A DNA stretch of 53,192 nt from an uncultured Butyricicoccus sp. (GCF_944381005.1 NZ_CALWJM010000015.1:1-53192); one strand, 5' to 3'; shown: positions 45,186 through 52,785, counted from the first letter of the stretch. Made by a program: numbers and translations. Notes: generated by a model from the letters alone, not told the origin.

Positions 45186-45904
45186 GGTGCATCGTCCTCC
45201 ACAAGAGTCAATTCGGTCTGTTCGCCCTCGCCACTGATGGAAATGCGGTGTGTTTTGGACAGTTCGAGCACAGCCAAAAAGGTTGCGACCACTTCCGAAC
45301 GGCTTTTTGCCCCCTCAAACAGGCTGGAAAAGCGCAGCCGGGATTGTCCGAGAAAGCGGCGCAGGATGGCTGTGATTTTGCCGGAAACCGGTACGGTTTC
45401 CCTTCCCACAATGCCGCGGAACGCCGAAGCTGGCGGCGGGGTGCGCCGTTGAACGCGCTCAAGCAGCGCATGTGCAGCGCGCACCAAATCGGCAGGAACG
45501 TGATGGTACTCGACCGGCCCGCGCTCTCCGCGCGGTTCGGGCGGTTTGGTCACAATATCGCGCCCGTAGTCCAGATGCTCCCGAAAACAGGGCGTCATTT
45601 CCTTCATGCGCTGATATTCCAGAAGCTGCTCGACCAAGCCGGTACGCGGGTCATCCTCTGGCTCACTTTCGGGCTTGGGCAGCAGCATTTTGGACTTAAT
45701 ATAGACCAACTGTGCCGCCATTGCGATAAAATCACCGGCAACATCCAAATCCATCGTCTGTGCTGCGTGCAGCACTTCCATATACTGTTCCAAAATAGAC
45801 GCAATGGGAATGTCGTAGATAGAAACTTTATTGCGCGCAATCAAGTGCAGCAGCAGGTCAAGCGGGCCATCAAATTCGGCCAAATGAAAGGTCATTTCGG
45901 TCAT
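45182..45904 (-). CDS. scpA: Segregation and condensation protein ScpA
   Basis: 240 residues, kleisin of the SMC condensin that compacts and separates chromosomes. N-terminal FDGPLDLLLHLIARNKVSIYDIPIASI and AAQLVYIKSKMLLP are diagnostic. Overlaps the M50 protease gene and scpB by four bases each. Confidence 0.95.
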   Translation of the reverse strand: MTEMTFHLAEFDGPLDLLLHLIARNKVSIYDIPIASILEQYMEVLHAAQTMDLDVAGDFIAMAAQLVYIKSKMLLPKPESEPEDDPRTGLVEQLLEYQRMKEMTPCFREHLDYGRDIVTKPPEPRGERGPVEYHHVPADLVRAAHALLERVQRRTPPPASAFRGIVGRETVPVSGKITAILRRFLGQSRLRFSSLFEGAKSRSEVVATFLAVLELSKTHRISISGEGEQTELTLVEDDAP

Positions 45905-46566
45905 AGCATTGGTCGGATAATGCGGTAAGCTATCTGCAAAATACCATTGTCAATGCGCGCAATCAGCGTATCCAGCAGGCCAAAATAGACGATAAAGATG
46001 ACCACCAACAAAATGACCGATTGATACTGCTGCAATTTTGCCTGTAAGCGGAAGGGCAAAAATGCGTCGAGTACCCGCGAACCATCCAACGGATGTACAG
46101 GAATCAGGTTAAACACGCCCAAACCAACCGACAGCGAAGCGATATACAGGAAAAACATGGAAAGCGTTTCCAGAAAAACCGCATTGCTCGGTACACGGGA
46201 GAGCAGCAGCACAATGATATAACTGACCAGCGCGGTCAACAAATTAGAAATCGGCCCCGCCAATGCAACAATCGCCATACCTACCTTGCGGTTTTTCATA
46301 CGAAAGCCCGAAACATTGACCGGAACCGGACGTGCCCAGCCAAACCCCAGCAACAACATACACAGAAAACCGACAGGGTCAATATGCGCCATCGGGTCAA
46401 GGGTCAGTCGCCCTGCCCGTTCGGCTGTGCGGTCGCCCAACACACGCGCGGTCACACCATGCGCACATTCGTGAATGGTCAAACAGATAACAACGGCGGG
46501 CAGCATCAAGCAAAGCGTGATGAGAAAATTTTGAAAATCTCCACTGAGCAAAGAACGTAATAACAC
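45901..46566 (-). CDS. Site-2 protease family membrane metalloprotease (M50)
   Basis: 221 residues. GTG at 46566 is chosen because GGAGG lies 9 bases upstream and this gives the usual family length; the longer frame includes the promoter. Zinc motif HECAHG (HExxH) in the first helices and NLIPVHPLDGSRVL (the third-ligand Asp) later. Six or so membrane segments. Belongs to the YwhC-like group next to scpAB in many Clostridia; substrate not known. Two overlapping promoters (TTGCTT-16-TATAAT and TTGCAA-17-TATAAT, 46601-46640) lie before it. Confidence 0.9.
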   Translation of the reverse strand: MLLRSLLSGDFQNFLITLCLMLPAVVICLTIHECAHGVTARVLGDRTAERAGRLTLDPMAHIDPVGFLCMLLLGFGWARPVPVNVSGFRMKNRKVGMAIVALAGPISNLLTALVSYIIVLLLSRVPSNAVFLETLSMFFLYIASLSVGLGVFNLIPVHPLDGSRVLDAFLPFRLQAKLQQYQSVILLVVIFIVYFGLLDTLIARIDNGILQIAYRIIRPML

Positions 46567-46600
46567 CGTTAAATTCCTCCAGATATCCAAATCATTTCCT

Positions 46601-46640
46601 ATTATAGTCGATATTATACCTGTTTGCAACGCAAAAGCAA
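46601..46640 (-). promoter_or_regulatory. Two overlapping promoters of the M50-scpAB operon
   Basis: Minus strand: TTGCTT (46640-46635), 16 bp, TATAAT (46618-46613); and TTGCAA (46629-46624), 17 bp, TATAAT (46606-46601). Confidence 0.68.
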
Positions 46641-46670
46641 AATTTAACAAACCGTTCGCACCTAAGGGGC

Positions 46671-46699
46671 TTGACAGAATACGACGCATGGTTTAGACT
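46671..46699 (+). promoter_or_regulatory. tetR-type gene promoter
   Basis: TTGACA (46671-46676), 17 bp, TAGACT (46694-46699). Confidence 0.75.
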
Positions 46700-46711
46700 G
46701 AACCCAGTTCA
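46699..46711. promoter_or_regulatory. Operator copy 1, TGAAC-N3-GTTCA
   Basis: TGAAC-CCA-GTTCA covers the predicted transcription start of the TetR-type gene. The same inverted repeat recurs at 47333-47345. Confidence 0.6.
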
Positions 46712-46728
46712 TTTTGGAGGGAATTGCA

Positions 46729-47295
46729 TTGCATCCGGTTATCACATCGAGAGAAGCCATTCTGGAAGCCAGTCGGCGCCTAATTCGGGAACAGGGCTGG
46801 CAAGCGCTCAGCATCCGTTCGGTTGCAGCCGCTTGCGGTGTTTCGGTTGGCTCTATTTACAACTACTTCGACAACAAATCGGAACTGATAGCCGCAACGG
46901 TTCAAAGCGTATGGTTTGAAATTTTTCACCTACCCTGCCCGCCGTCTGGCAATATGCCCGATTTTGTACACTGTATCGCGCAATTATATGACCGTGTGGA
47001 GCGCGGAGCGCGGACTTACCCCGGTTTTTTCGCCCTGCACGCTGTCAGCTTTTGTGCCAAAGACACCGACAAAGGGCGACAACTCATGCACAAAGTATGG
47101 CATCACATTCAGGACAATCTACACACCGTCTTGTTGCACGATACTGCTGTGCGTCCGGATGCGTTCGACGCTCAATTTACCTCCGAACTCTTTGTGCAAC
47201 TCATTTTTTCGCTCATCCTCTCGGCTGTCATGCAGCAAAATTACGACTGTACCGCCGTTTTGGAAGTTGTCCACCGCACGTTATACCGTCCATAG
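46729..47295 (+). CDS. TetR/AcrR-family transcriptional regulator
   Basis: 188 residues. TTG at 46729 is the best start: GGAGGG lies 7 bases before it and the protein begins MHPVITSREAILEASRRLI. HTH: ALSIRSVAAACGVSVGSIYNYFDNKSELI. The C-terminal ligand domain is unlike others I know. Autoregulation is suggested by the inverted repeat over its own start site. Upstream of a 7-TM protein gene that carries the same repeat. Confidence 0.92.
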   Translation: MHPVITSREAILEASRRLIREQGWQALSIRSVAAACGVSVGSIYNYFDNKSELIAATVQSVWFEIFHLPCPPSGNMPDFVHCIAQLYDRVERGARTYPGFFALHAVSFCAKDTDKGRQLMHKVWHHIQDNLHTVLLHDTAVRPDAFDAQFTSELFVQLIFSLILSAVMQQNYDCTAVLEVVHRTLYRP

Positions 47296-47321
47296 TTTCC
47301 CGCCGCAGGGCGGGAAATTTT
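47296..47321 (+). terminator. Hairpin after the tetR-type gene
   Basis: TTTCCCGCC, loop GCAG, GGCGGGAAA then TTTT, starting at the stop codon. Partial termination would separate regulator and membrane-protein expression. Confidence 0.65.
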
Positions 47322-47332
47322 CCGCCCTCATA

Positions 47333-47345
47333 TGAACATTGTTCA
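47333..47345. promoter_or_regulatory. Operator copy 2, TGAAC-N3-GTTCA
   Basis: TGAAC-ATT-GTTCA, 15 bp before the start codon of the membrane protein and partly overlapping the sequence before its AAAGGAG. Confidence 0.58.
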
Positions 47346-47360
47346 GAAAGGAGTCTTATC

Positions 47361-48026
47361 ATGCAAAAACTTGTAGAAATCCCCTTTGACATCGCCTATT
47401 TACTTATCGTTCTGACCTTAGGAGTTCAGATGATACGCCGCAGCCGGGGCAATCGGCAGGCGTTGTGGTTTGGCGCAATGACCATTTTACTTGGTGCCGG
47501 AGATGCGTTTCATCTCGTGCCGCGCGTGTATGGCCTGTGCACCACCGGACTGGACAGTCTGGCCGCACCGCTGGGCTTTGGCAAACTGGTCACTTCCATC
47601 ACCATGACCATCTTCTATGTACTGCTTTATCAAATCTGGCGTATGTGTTACCATGTGACCGGACAAAAGGGACTGTCCACCGTCGTGTATGTGCTGGCAG
47701 CCGTGCGCATTGCGCTGTGCCTGTGTCCGCAAAACCAATGGCTGAGCAGCACCCCACCGCTGTCATGGGGCATTTACCGCAATATACCCTTTGCTCTGCT
47801 CGGACTTGTGATTATCGTGCTGTTTTATCAGGCTGCCCGCACCCATCATGACCACATTTTTCGCTGGATGTGGATGGCGATTTTGCTGAGTTTTGGATTT
47901 TATATCCCTGTCGTGCTCTGGGCAGACACCATTCCGCTTATGGGCATGTTAATGCTTCCCAAAACCTGCGCCTATGTCTGGGCGGTCAGCATGGGTTATC
48001 GCGCTTATGCCTTGTCCCAATCCTAA
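47361..48026 (+). CDS. Seven-helix membrane protein of unknown function
   Basis: 221 residues, start after AAAGGAG. Seven hydrophobic segments at about 8-25, 35-54, 71-92, 103-122, 138-156, 165-184 and 190-212. Charged or polar pairs such as GDAFHLVPR in the second and Asp/His in the loops could bind something. No family recognised. Likely the effector regulated by the TetR-type protein: it is adjacent, same strand, and has the same operator. Not an exporter of a known family. Confidence 0.75.
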   Translation: MQKLVEIPFDIAYLLIVLTLGVQMIRRSRGNRQALWFGAMTILLGAGDAFHLVPRVYGLCTTGLDSLAAPLGFGKLVTSITMTIFYVLLYQIWRMCYHVTGQKGLSTVVYVLAAVRIALCLCPQNQWLSSTPPLSWGIYRNIPFALLGLVIIVLFYQAARTHHDHIFRWMWMAILLSFGFYIPVVLWADTIPLMGMLMLPKTCAYVWAVSMGYRAYALSQS

Positions 48027-48091
48027 AGTTAATCTATTTTTGAGCTTTTTTCAACAAACAATATGGGTTTTGGCTTTGCCAAAAGACTTCA

Positions 48092-48125
48092 AAAAAGGCT
48101 CTGCCAAATCTGGCAGAGCCTTTTT
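48092..48125. terminator. Bidirectional terminator
   Basis: AAAAAGGCTCTGCCA, short loop, TGGCAGAGCCTTTTT, between the membrane protein and the HIT gene. Confidence 0.9.
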
Positions 48126-48139
48126 GCGTTTGCTCGTTA

Positions 48140-48571
48140 TCAGGAAATCCCCAGTTCTTTCTGGAGTGCTGCAATCATCTGGTCATATTCTGCTTGTTGT
48201 AAATGAACCGGCTCCGGGTTAGTGATAGTGAACGCGCCGCCGAACTCAAAGCCACCTTCATATTTGGGCACGATATGAAAATGTAAATGAGGGTTGGTGT
48301 CGCCATACGAACCAAGATTGAGCTTGGTGCAGCCCCACAGCTTTTTTACTGCCTGCGAAGCGCGCGCCAAATCTTCCATAAAGTCGGTGCGCTCCTGCGC
48401 GTCACACTCATACAGTTCCTTTTTGTGCGAACCGAGCGCCAGCACACAGCGTCCCTTATGCGCTTGGTCTTTGAACAGATACAAGGTACTCGCTTTCATC
48501 GTGCCAACCTTGAACATAATCGCTTCGCGTCCCTCGTGATGCGCGTCACAGTAAAAACAACCAGTTGCCAT
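48140..48571 (-). CDS. HIT-family nucleotide hydrolase/transferase
   Basis: 143 residues. HIT motif HLHFHIVPK (HxHxH) with a preceding GDTNPH. N-terminal CFYCDAHHEGREAIM has a CxxC plus His pair that may bind zinc. Members hydrolyse nucleoside phosphoramidates or dinucleotides; specificity unknown. Confidence 0.9.
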   Translation of the reverse strand: MATGCFYCDAHHEGREAIMFKVGTMKASTLYLFKDQAHKGRCVLALGSHKKELYECDAQERTDFMEDLARASQAVKKLWGCTKLNLGSYGDTNPHLHFHIVPKYEGGFEFGGAFTITNPEPVHLQQAEYDQMIAALQKELGIS

Positions 48572-48686
48572 AATTATCGCTCTCCTTTTCCGCTCTGCAG
48601 TATTGTAGGTTCAGTATACCGCTTTTGCCTAAAAATTTCCAGTCTTTTACACAACATTTTCGCAAGACTTCACAATCTTATGCCAC

Positions 48687-49754
48687 TTACACGGTAGCAT
48701 ACAAATTGACATCCCATGCCGGCACATAGGGATGATGGCGCAGATACAAGCGATAGTCAGGGCACAATTCTTTGACCAGCGTGGGCAGGTCGAACAAATC
48801 GGCATTGCGGTGATAACAGGCAAGATTGATTCGGGGACGATAGGTGCGGATGGTGTTCTGTGCGCCCAAAAGCGCCTGATGTTCAGCGCCCTCGACATCC
48901 AGTTTGAGCAGCGTACACGGCGCACCGTCCAACACACGGTCAAGTGCGCGCATAGGCGTTTCAATGCCCTTTTGCGCAAGTGCCGAATTGCGTCCCGCAC
49001 GGGCGGCAAAGGTCAAAACGGTATCTTCCGACCAGCCTCCTGCCTGCACAAGCTGCACATGGTCGCCTAGTTGCTCGGCGGCATACTGGCTCAGCTTGCG
49101 GAAGTTGCGGCGGTCTGGCTCCAGCGCAGTAATAGACGCATACTGCCCGCCGGTATAGTGCAGCAGTTCGCGGATGGTATCCCCGTTGTATGCGCCCAAA
49201 TCAGCAAAATGTTCATTGGGGCGCGGGCGCAGCACCTGTTCAAAAATCTCGTGTTTGTCGGTGGCACAGCCGCGCAAATAAGCAATCTTGCCGCTGATTT
49301 TAAAGTTAAGGACATTGGCAAAGACCTTTCGGGAAATATCGTCTGCCAGCCAGTCATACACACGTTCCAATTCCTGCCGATGTTGGTTCAGGTAGTCCAA
49401 ATCGAACAGCCCACCGCCTGCAACCGGCACATCAGGTGCTACCAGTGCAAAACGTGCGTTTAGTTCATCAAACCGCGCCAGCAGTTCGGGGCGCTGGCTG
49501 GCAAAGCTGAGCACAATTACAATGTCCTCTCCATACTGTTCGACAACTTCCGACAGCTTTTGCACCCGAAAGCCTGCAAACGTATGTCCGCGTACAAACT
49601 CGTCGCTGGCAAAGACTGCCGAAGCCTGAATGTTTTTTTCAGCGAACACATGCAAAATCTTGTCAGCTCCATCGCCCATGCCATACAGCACAATCGGGCG
49701 TTTTTCCTGCTGTAATCGCTGCCAAACGCTCTGTGTTTCGTGCAAAAATTCCAT
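48687..49754 (-). CDS. FkbM-family methyltransferase with N-terminal Rossmann-like domain
   Basis: 355 residues from ATG at 49754, with AAAGGAA upstream. Residues about 20-120 form a nucleotide-binding-like domain (RPIVLYGMGDGADKILHVFAE). Residues about 180-355 are FkbM: HFADLGAYNGDTIRELLHY (SAM motif I), ITALEPDRRNFRKL, LLKLDVEGAEHQALLGA. Such proteins commonly O-methylate sugars of surface glycans. It is divergent from the Ser/Thr-aromatic protein and its glycosyltransferase-like partner, so a shared surface-glycan role is likely (inference). Own promoter TTTACA-17-TATAAT. Confidence 0.88.
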   Translation of the reverse strand: MEFLHETQSVWQRLQQEKRPIVLYGMGDGADKILHVFAEKNIQASAVFASDEFVRGHTFAGFRVQKLSEVVEQYGEDIVIVLSFASQRPELLARFDELNARFALVAPDVPVAGGGLFDLDYLNQHRQELERVYDWLADDISRKVFANVLNFKISGKIAYLRGCATDKHEIFEQVLRPRPNEHFADLGAYNGDTIRELLHYTGGQYASITALEPDRRNFRKLSQYAAEQLGDHVQLVQAGGWSEDTVLTFAARAGRNSALAQKGIETPMRALDRVLDGAPCTLLKLDVEGAEHQALLGAQNTIRTYRPRINLACYHRNADLFDLPTLVKELCPDYRLYLRHHPYVPAWDVNLYATV

Positions 49755-49785
49755 TTTACCGTTCCTTTTCTGGTGTTTTTTCTTC

Positions 49786-49814
49786 ATTATACGCGAAAAC
49801 CAAGCGGCTGTAAA
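49786..49814 (-). promoter_or_regulatory. FkbM gene promoter
   Basis: Minus strand TTTACA (49814-49809), 17 bp, TATAAT (49791-49786). Confidence 0.72.
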
Positions 49815-49838
49815 GTCTGATAAATCTGCACAAAACAG

Positions 49839-49867
49839 TTGCGCAATTCTCGCGGTTCTTTTATAAT
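49839..49867 (+). promoter_or_regulatory. Promoter of the Ser/Thr-aromatic protein
   Basis: TTGCGC (49839-49844), 17 bp, TATAAT (49862-49867); followed by AAGGAGGG 7 bases before the ATG. Strong signals throughout. Confidence 0.75.
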
Positions 49868-49896
49868 AAAAGTAGATTGGCAAGGAGGGCGCTTTT

Positions 49897-50433
49897 ATGG
49901 CGAACAAGAAAAAAAACCGCATTGTTGAACTTGACCCCGAACACTTCCGTGAAGTGGATGGTGTTGTGTTTGACCTCGACAGCTTCGCCCGGCACTGTGC
50001 GCCGCATCCCGCACCCTGCCCACCCGCACCGGCTCCAACTGAACCGGCGGTTGCTGAATCTGCCCCATTCGAGCCAACCGCCGAATCATCTCCCGGCCCT
50101 GCGCCGGTCTTTTTGTGCGACCCGATTCATATCGGCTGGTATCCCATCCGCATAGAAGGGCCATCTTATCCGGTCATGGCAGGTGCGGTACAGCCCGGCC
50201 AGCAGCCACTTTTTCAGCTGACCCAGACCGGCTCCGGCTCGTTTGCCACCTCTTATCTAACTTCTTTTTTGACTTCGTTTACGACCTCATGGCAGACAAG
50301 CTGGTATTTCGGTTCCGGCTCCTACTGGTATCGCACTTCGGGTTCTTATTTACTTACCTCTGGTTTGTTTGGTTCATTCTCCAGCGCGGGCACCATGTTT
50401 GCCGTAGGTGGTTATGGTTTGGAGTTGATTTAA
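49897..50433 (+). CDS. Low-complexity Ser/Thr/Phe/Tyr/Trp/Gly-rich protein, unknown function
   Basis: 178 residues. Residues 1-35 are charged (MANKKKNRIVELDPEHFREV). Residues 36-72 are Pro/Ala/Glu-rich (CAPHPAPCPPAPAPTEPAV). A short unique part (VFLCDPIHIGWYPIRIEGPSYPVMAGAV) leads to a tail from about 108 on that is built almost only of S, T, F, Y, W, L and G (TSYLTSFLTSFTTSW, then YFGSGSYWYRTSGSYLL). No signal peptide or membrane segment of normal kind. The tail could be a glycosylation target, an assembling surface or spore-coat segment, or a modified-peptide core; nothing proves any. The next gene, three bases away, is glycosyltransferase-like. Confidence 0.72.
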   Translation: MANKKKNRIVELDPEHFREVDGVVFDLDSFARHCAPHPAPCPPAPAPTEPAVAESAPFEPTAESSPGPAPVFLCDPIHIGWYPIRIEGPSYPVMAGAVQPGQQPLFQLTQTGSGSFATSYLTSFLTSFTTSWQTSWYFGSGSYWYRTSGSYLLTSGLFGSFSSAGTMFAVGGYGLELI

Positions 50434-50436
50434 TCT

Positions 50437-51297
50437 ATGCGTGCCTTTCACTCCAACTGGACACGGCCTTTTTTTGCCCGTCACGGCGCACAAGCCGTCT
50501 ATACAGTCGAACCGTTTGAACTGCTCACGACCGCGCTTTCCGCGCTGTATTGGCGGCAGGAAAACGGCTCGATTGCCATGTTGTGCGACCAAACTGCGCA
50601 ACACTATTATGATACTTTGGGTTTGTCCTTTTTGTGGGATGACGATGTGCAAACCGTACTGGACGACATGCCAACCGACATTGACCCCGTGTGTTTCTGG
50701 GCAGCGGGCAAACTGTATGCCTTGCGTGCTTATGGGGCACCTTGCGTGATGATAGACACCGATTTCATTGTATGGCGCGACCTGTCCGAACGGCTGCGCG
50801 GTCATGCTCTAGCAACCACCCACCGCGAGGATATTCTGCCAGACATTTATCCCGACGCAACTGCGTTTCACCTGCATCGCCCTTTCGATTTAGAGCCGTT
50901 GGACTGGACGGTACGACCTGCAAACACTGCGCTTTCCTACTTTGGCGACCCAGTGTTTACCGAGCAGTACACCGACCGCGCCATTGCTTTTATGCGTGCT
51001 GCTTCTCCAGCTGACAATAGTTTGACCTATATGGTGTTTGCCGAGCAACGTTTGCTTGCCATGTGCGCAGCTCAGGCAGGTGTCCCCCTTATTTCTTTGA
51101 TGGAACTGCCCGAACTGTTTTTGTCCGGTCAAGAGTGGTTTACCCATGTATGGGGCTTTAAGCAGCAAATGCGCGATGACCCTGCACTGTATACCGCTTT
51201 CTGCACACGCTGTGCACAGCGGCTGACACGCGACTTCCCCGAAGCGGCTGCCCGTCTGCGCGAAGTCCCTACACTGACCGATTTTTTTACATCTTAA
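50437..51297 (+). CDS. Glycosyltransferase-like protein (DUF6734-like)
   Basis: 286 residues, starting three bases after the preceding stop codon (TAA-TCT-ATG), so translation is coupled. N-terminal MRAFHSNWTRPFFARHG and CFWAAGKLYALRAYGAPCVMIDTDFIVWRDLSERL, with a DTD (DxD) motif for metal-nucleotide-sugar binding, resemble a group of glycosyltransferase-fold proteins annotated DUF6734 as I recall. The rest (ATAFHLHRPF, SPADNSLTYMVFAEQRLLAMCA) fits the same type. Donor and acceptor unknown; the Ser/Thr-rich neighbour is the obvious acceptor candidate. Confidence 0.62.
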   Translation: MRAFHSNWTRPFFARHGAQAVYTVEPFELLTTALSALYWRQENGSIAMLCDQTAQHYYDTLGLSFLWDDDVQTVLDDMPTDIDPVCFWAAGKLYALRAYGAPCVMIDTDFIVWRDLSERLRGHALATTHREDILPDIYPDATAFHLHRPFDLEPLDWTVRPANTALSYFGDPVFTEQYTDRAIAFMRAASPADNSLTYMVFAEQRLLAMCAAQAGVPLISLMELPELFLSGQEWFTHVWGFKQQMRDDPALYTAFCTRCAQRLTRDFPEAAARLREVPTLTDFFTS

Positions 51298-51312
51298 TTT
51301 TTGATTTGCACC

Positions 51313-51348
51313 GCAAAAAGAGCAGTTCGTAAGAACTGCTCTTTTTGC
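51313..51348 (+). terminator. Terminator after the glycosyltransferase-like gene
   Basis: GCAAAAAGAGCAGTTC, loop GTAA, GAACTGCTCTTTTTGC: a 16-bp perfect stem 15 bp after the stop, with the T run inside the 3' arm. Confidence 0.85.
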
Positions 51349-51490
51349 GCCTGTGTTCCGTCACCACAGGCACCTTGCTTTTCCGTATGTTACCACAATG
51401 GAGGAAGGAACCGGCTGGTATGTGGGCAACCGGTTCCCGAATCGAGATGAGAAGTTTATATGGAATCCGTAAAACGGGTATTCCCGAAAA

Positions 51491-51919
51491 TTACGCCTTA
51501 GCCAGCGCTTCTCCCAGCGCACGGCAGGCGGTCAGGGCCTCGTCGTCGGGCGTTTCATGCGCCATCAAACCATCCCCTACGACAATTGCGCCTGCATTGT
51601 CAGTGCGTGCGACCCAGTCGCGCATCCACTGTCCATCGCCCCATCCATAGGAGCCAAACAGCGCAACGCGCTTACCGCCTAGATTGTGTTCCAGTTCGGT
51701 GAAGAACGGGTCAAACTCGGCTTCTTCGAGCACTTCGGCACCCATTGCCGGGCAGCCAAGTGCCATGCGGTCAAACTTTGCCGCATCCTGCGCGCTGGTA
51801 TCGGCTACATGCAACAGAACAGCCTCACCACCTGCGGCGCGAATCCCTTCACAGACCGCGTTTGCCATTTGTTCGGTGTTTCCGGTCTGGCTCCAGTAAA
51901 TAACAGCAATCTGGCTCAT
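51491..51919 (-). CDS. Flavodoxin, short chain
   Basis: 142 residues. FMN phosphate loop YWSQTGNTEQMANAV, hydrophobic loop GCPAMGAEVLEE, and GSYGWGDGQWMRDW of the isoalloxazine site. Start follows AAAAGGAGA. Electron carrier that replaces ferredoxin when iron is short. 38 bp after DUF3793, so one operon. A small CGGG-AATA-CCCG hairpin with TTTT lies just after the stop. Confidence 0.93.
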   Translation of the reverse strand: MSQIAVIYWSQTGNTEQMANAVCEGIRAAGGEAVLLHVADTSAQDAAKFDRMALGCPAMGAEVLEEAEFDPFFTELEHNLGGKRVALFGSYGWGDGQWMRDWVARTDNAGAIVVGDGLMAHETPDDEALTACRALGEALAKA

Positions 51920-51957
51920 AAAAATCGTTCTCCTTTTCTTTTTTATGTCATTGTGTT

Positions 51958-52515
51958 TTATGCCGCGAACAGTTCCAAAATGGTCATGCCGCGTTCGATG
52001 TATCCGCGTGCCGTATCTCGGCAGCGGTCAAACTGGCGAAAGAGACGTCTTGCCGCCTGCTCGTCACCATATACTTTCCAATAACCGCTGAACTTACAAT
52101 CTTTTCCGCGCTGTTCAATGAATCCTCGCACATCTTCAACCGGATAGCCCAAAAACAAGCCGATTTCATGCGGGAACTGCGCGTTACGCACAATGCGTTC
52201 GCTTAAATGCTCTAGTAGCGCATCCAATCCCTGCTCCATCGGATATTCATAGCGATGAAGCAACACTCGTGCCTGCTTAGATGCCAAATCATTGAGCAAT
52301 CGTTCCGGTCGATAGACCAGCAGCAAAAAGCGGTAATCACACGCACACAGAATACGGAATCGCACGCCACGCGCAGCAAATGCCTGTTGATAAATAGTCA
52401 GCATTTCCGGCAGATTGGGATACCATTCCCGGCGGCAAGTAATCAAATTTGCAGTTTTCATACCAGCCAGAACCGGTGCAGCATGTTCTGCCAGCAATAA
52501 ATCAAATGAATACAT
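51958..52515 (-). CDS. DUF3793 family protein
   Basis: 185 residues, matching DUF3793: FPHEIGLFLGYPVEDVRGFIEQRGKDCKFSGYWKVYGDEQAARRLFRQFDRCRDTA. Function is not established; the family often adjoins iron-uptake (feo) and flavodoxin genes. Start follows AAAGGAGG. The promoter region carries three GTTAG-N6-CTAAC boxes, so expression is probably controlled by a metal regulator of DtxR type (inference). Confidence 0.85.
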   Translation of the reverse strand: MYSFDLLLAEHAAPVLAGMKTANLITCRREWYPNLPEMLTIYQQAFAARGVRFRILCACDYRFLLLVYRPERLLNDLASKQARVLLHRYEYPMEQGLDALLEHLSERIVRNAQFPHEIGLFLGYPVEDVRGFIEQRGKDCKFSGYWKVYGDEQAARRLFRQFDRCRDTARGYIERGMTILELFAA

Positions 52516-52534
52516 GAGGTTTTCCTCCTTTGAA

Positions 52535-52550
52535 GTTAGCTTTAACTAAC
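52535..52550. promoter_or_regulatory. GTTAG-N6-CTAAC box 1
   Basis: GTTAG-CTTTAA-CTAAC, 19 bp before the DUF3793 start and next to its RBS. One of three such boxes. Confidence 0.6.
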
Positions 52551-52569
52551 CTACGTTCCAAAAATATTT

Positions 52570-52614
52570 CCCCGCCGCATGAGCGGCGCTGCGGGCACCG
52601 CTCAACGGGGAACG
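52570..52614 (-). terminator. Leader hairpin before DUF3793
   Basis: On the minus strand CCCCG and CGGGG enclose an inner GAGCGG/CCGCTC stem, and AAATATTTTT follows. It lies in the leader between promoter and gene, so it could attenuate or stabilise the transcript. The T-rich tail is imperfect. Confidence 0.4.
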
Positions 52615-52652
52615 ATTCGAGAATTTTGAGAAAGGGGGTGAATCCTTTAGAT

Positions 52653-52668
52653 GTTAGTCTAAGCTAAC
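52653..52668. promoter_or_regulatory. GTTAG-N6-CTAAC box 2
   Basis: GTTAG-TCTAAG-CTAAC, just downstream of the -10 of the DUF3793 promoter, around its start point. Confidence 0.65.
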
Positions 52669-52678
52669 CTCTGGCTAT

Positions 52679-52707
52679 ATGTTAGCATAGACTAATCTTC
52701 TTGTCAA
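52679..52707 (-). promoter_or_regulatory. DUF3793-flavodoxin promoter with embedded GTTAG-N6-CTAAT box 3
   Basis: Minus strand TTGACA (52707-52702), 17 bp, TAACAT (52684-52679). Box 3 (GTTAG-CATAGA-CTAAT, 52681-52696) fills the spacer and the -10, so a bound regulator would block polymerase. This is the arrangement of an iron- or manganese-repressed promoter. Confidence 0.68.
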
Positions 52708-52754
52708 CCATTTCTTCTTCATTTTTATTGGAATCTTTTTTCCCTGCTTTCAAA

Positions 52755-52781
52755 TAAAAAAACCATCCTAATGGATGGTTT
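52755..52781 (-). terminator. tRNA-Ser terminator
   Basis: Minus strand AACCATCC, loop ATTA, GGATGGTT then TTTTTATTT, directly after the tRNA. Confidence 0.88.
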
Positions 52782-52785
52782 TGAA

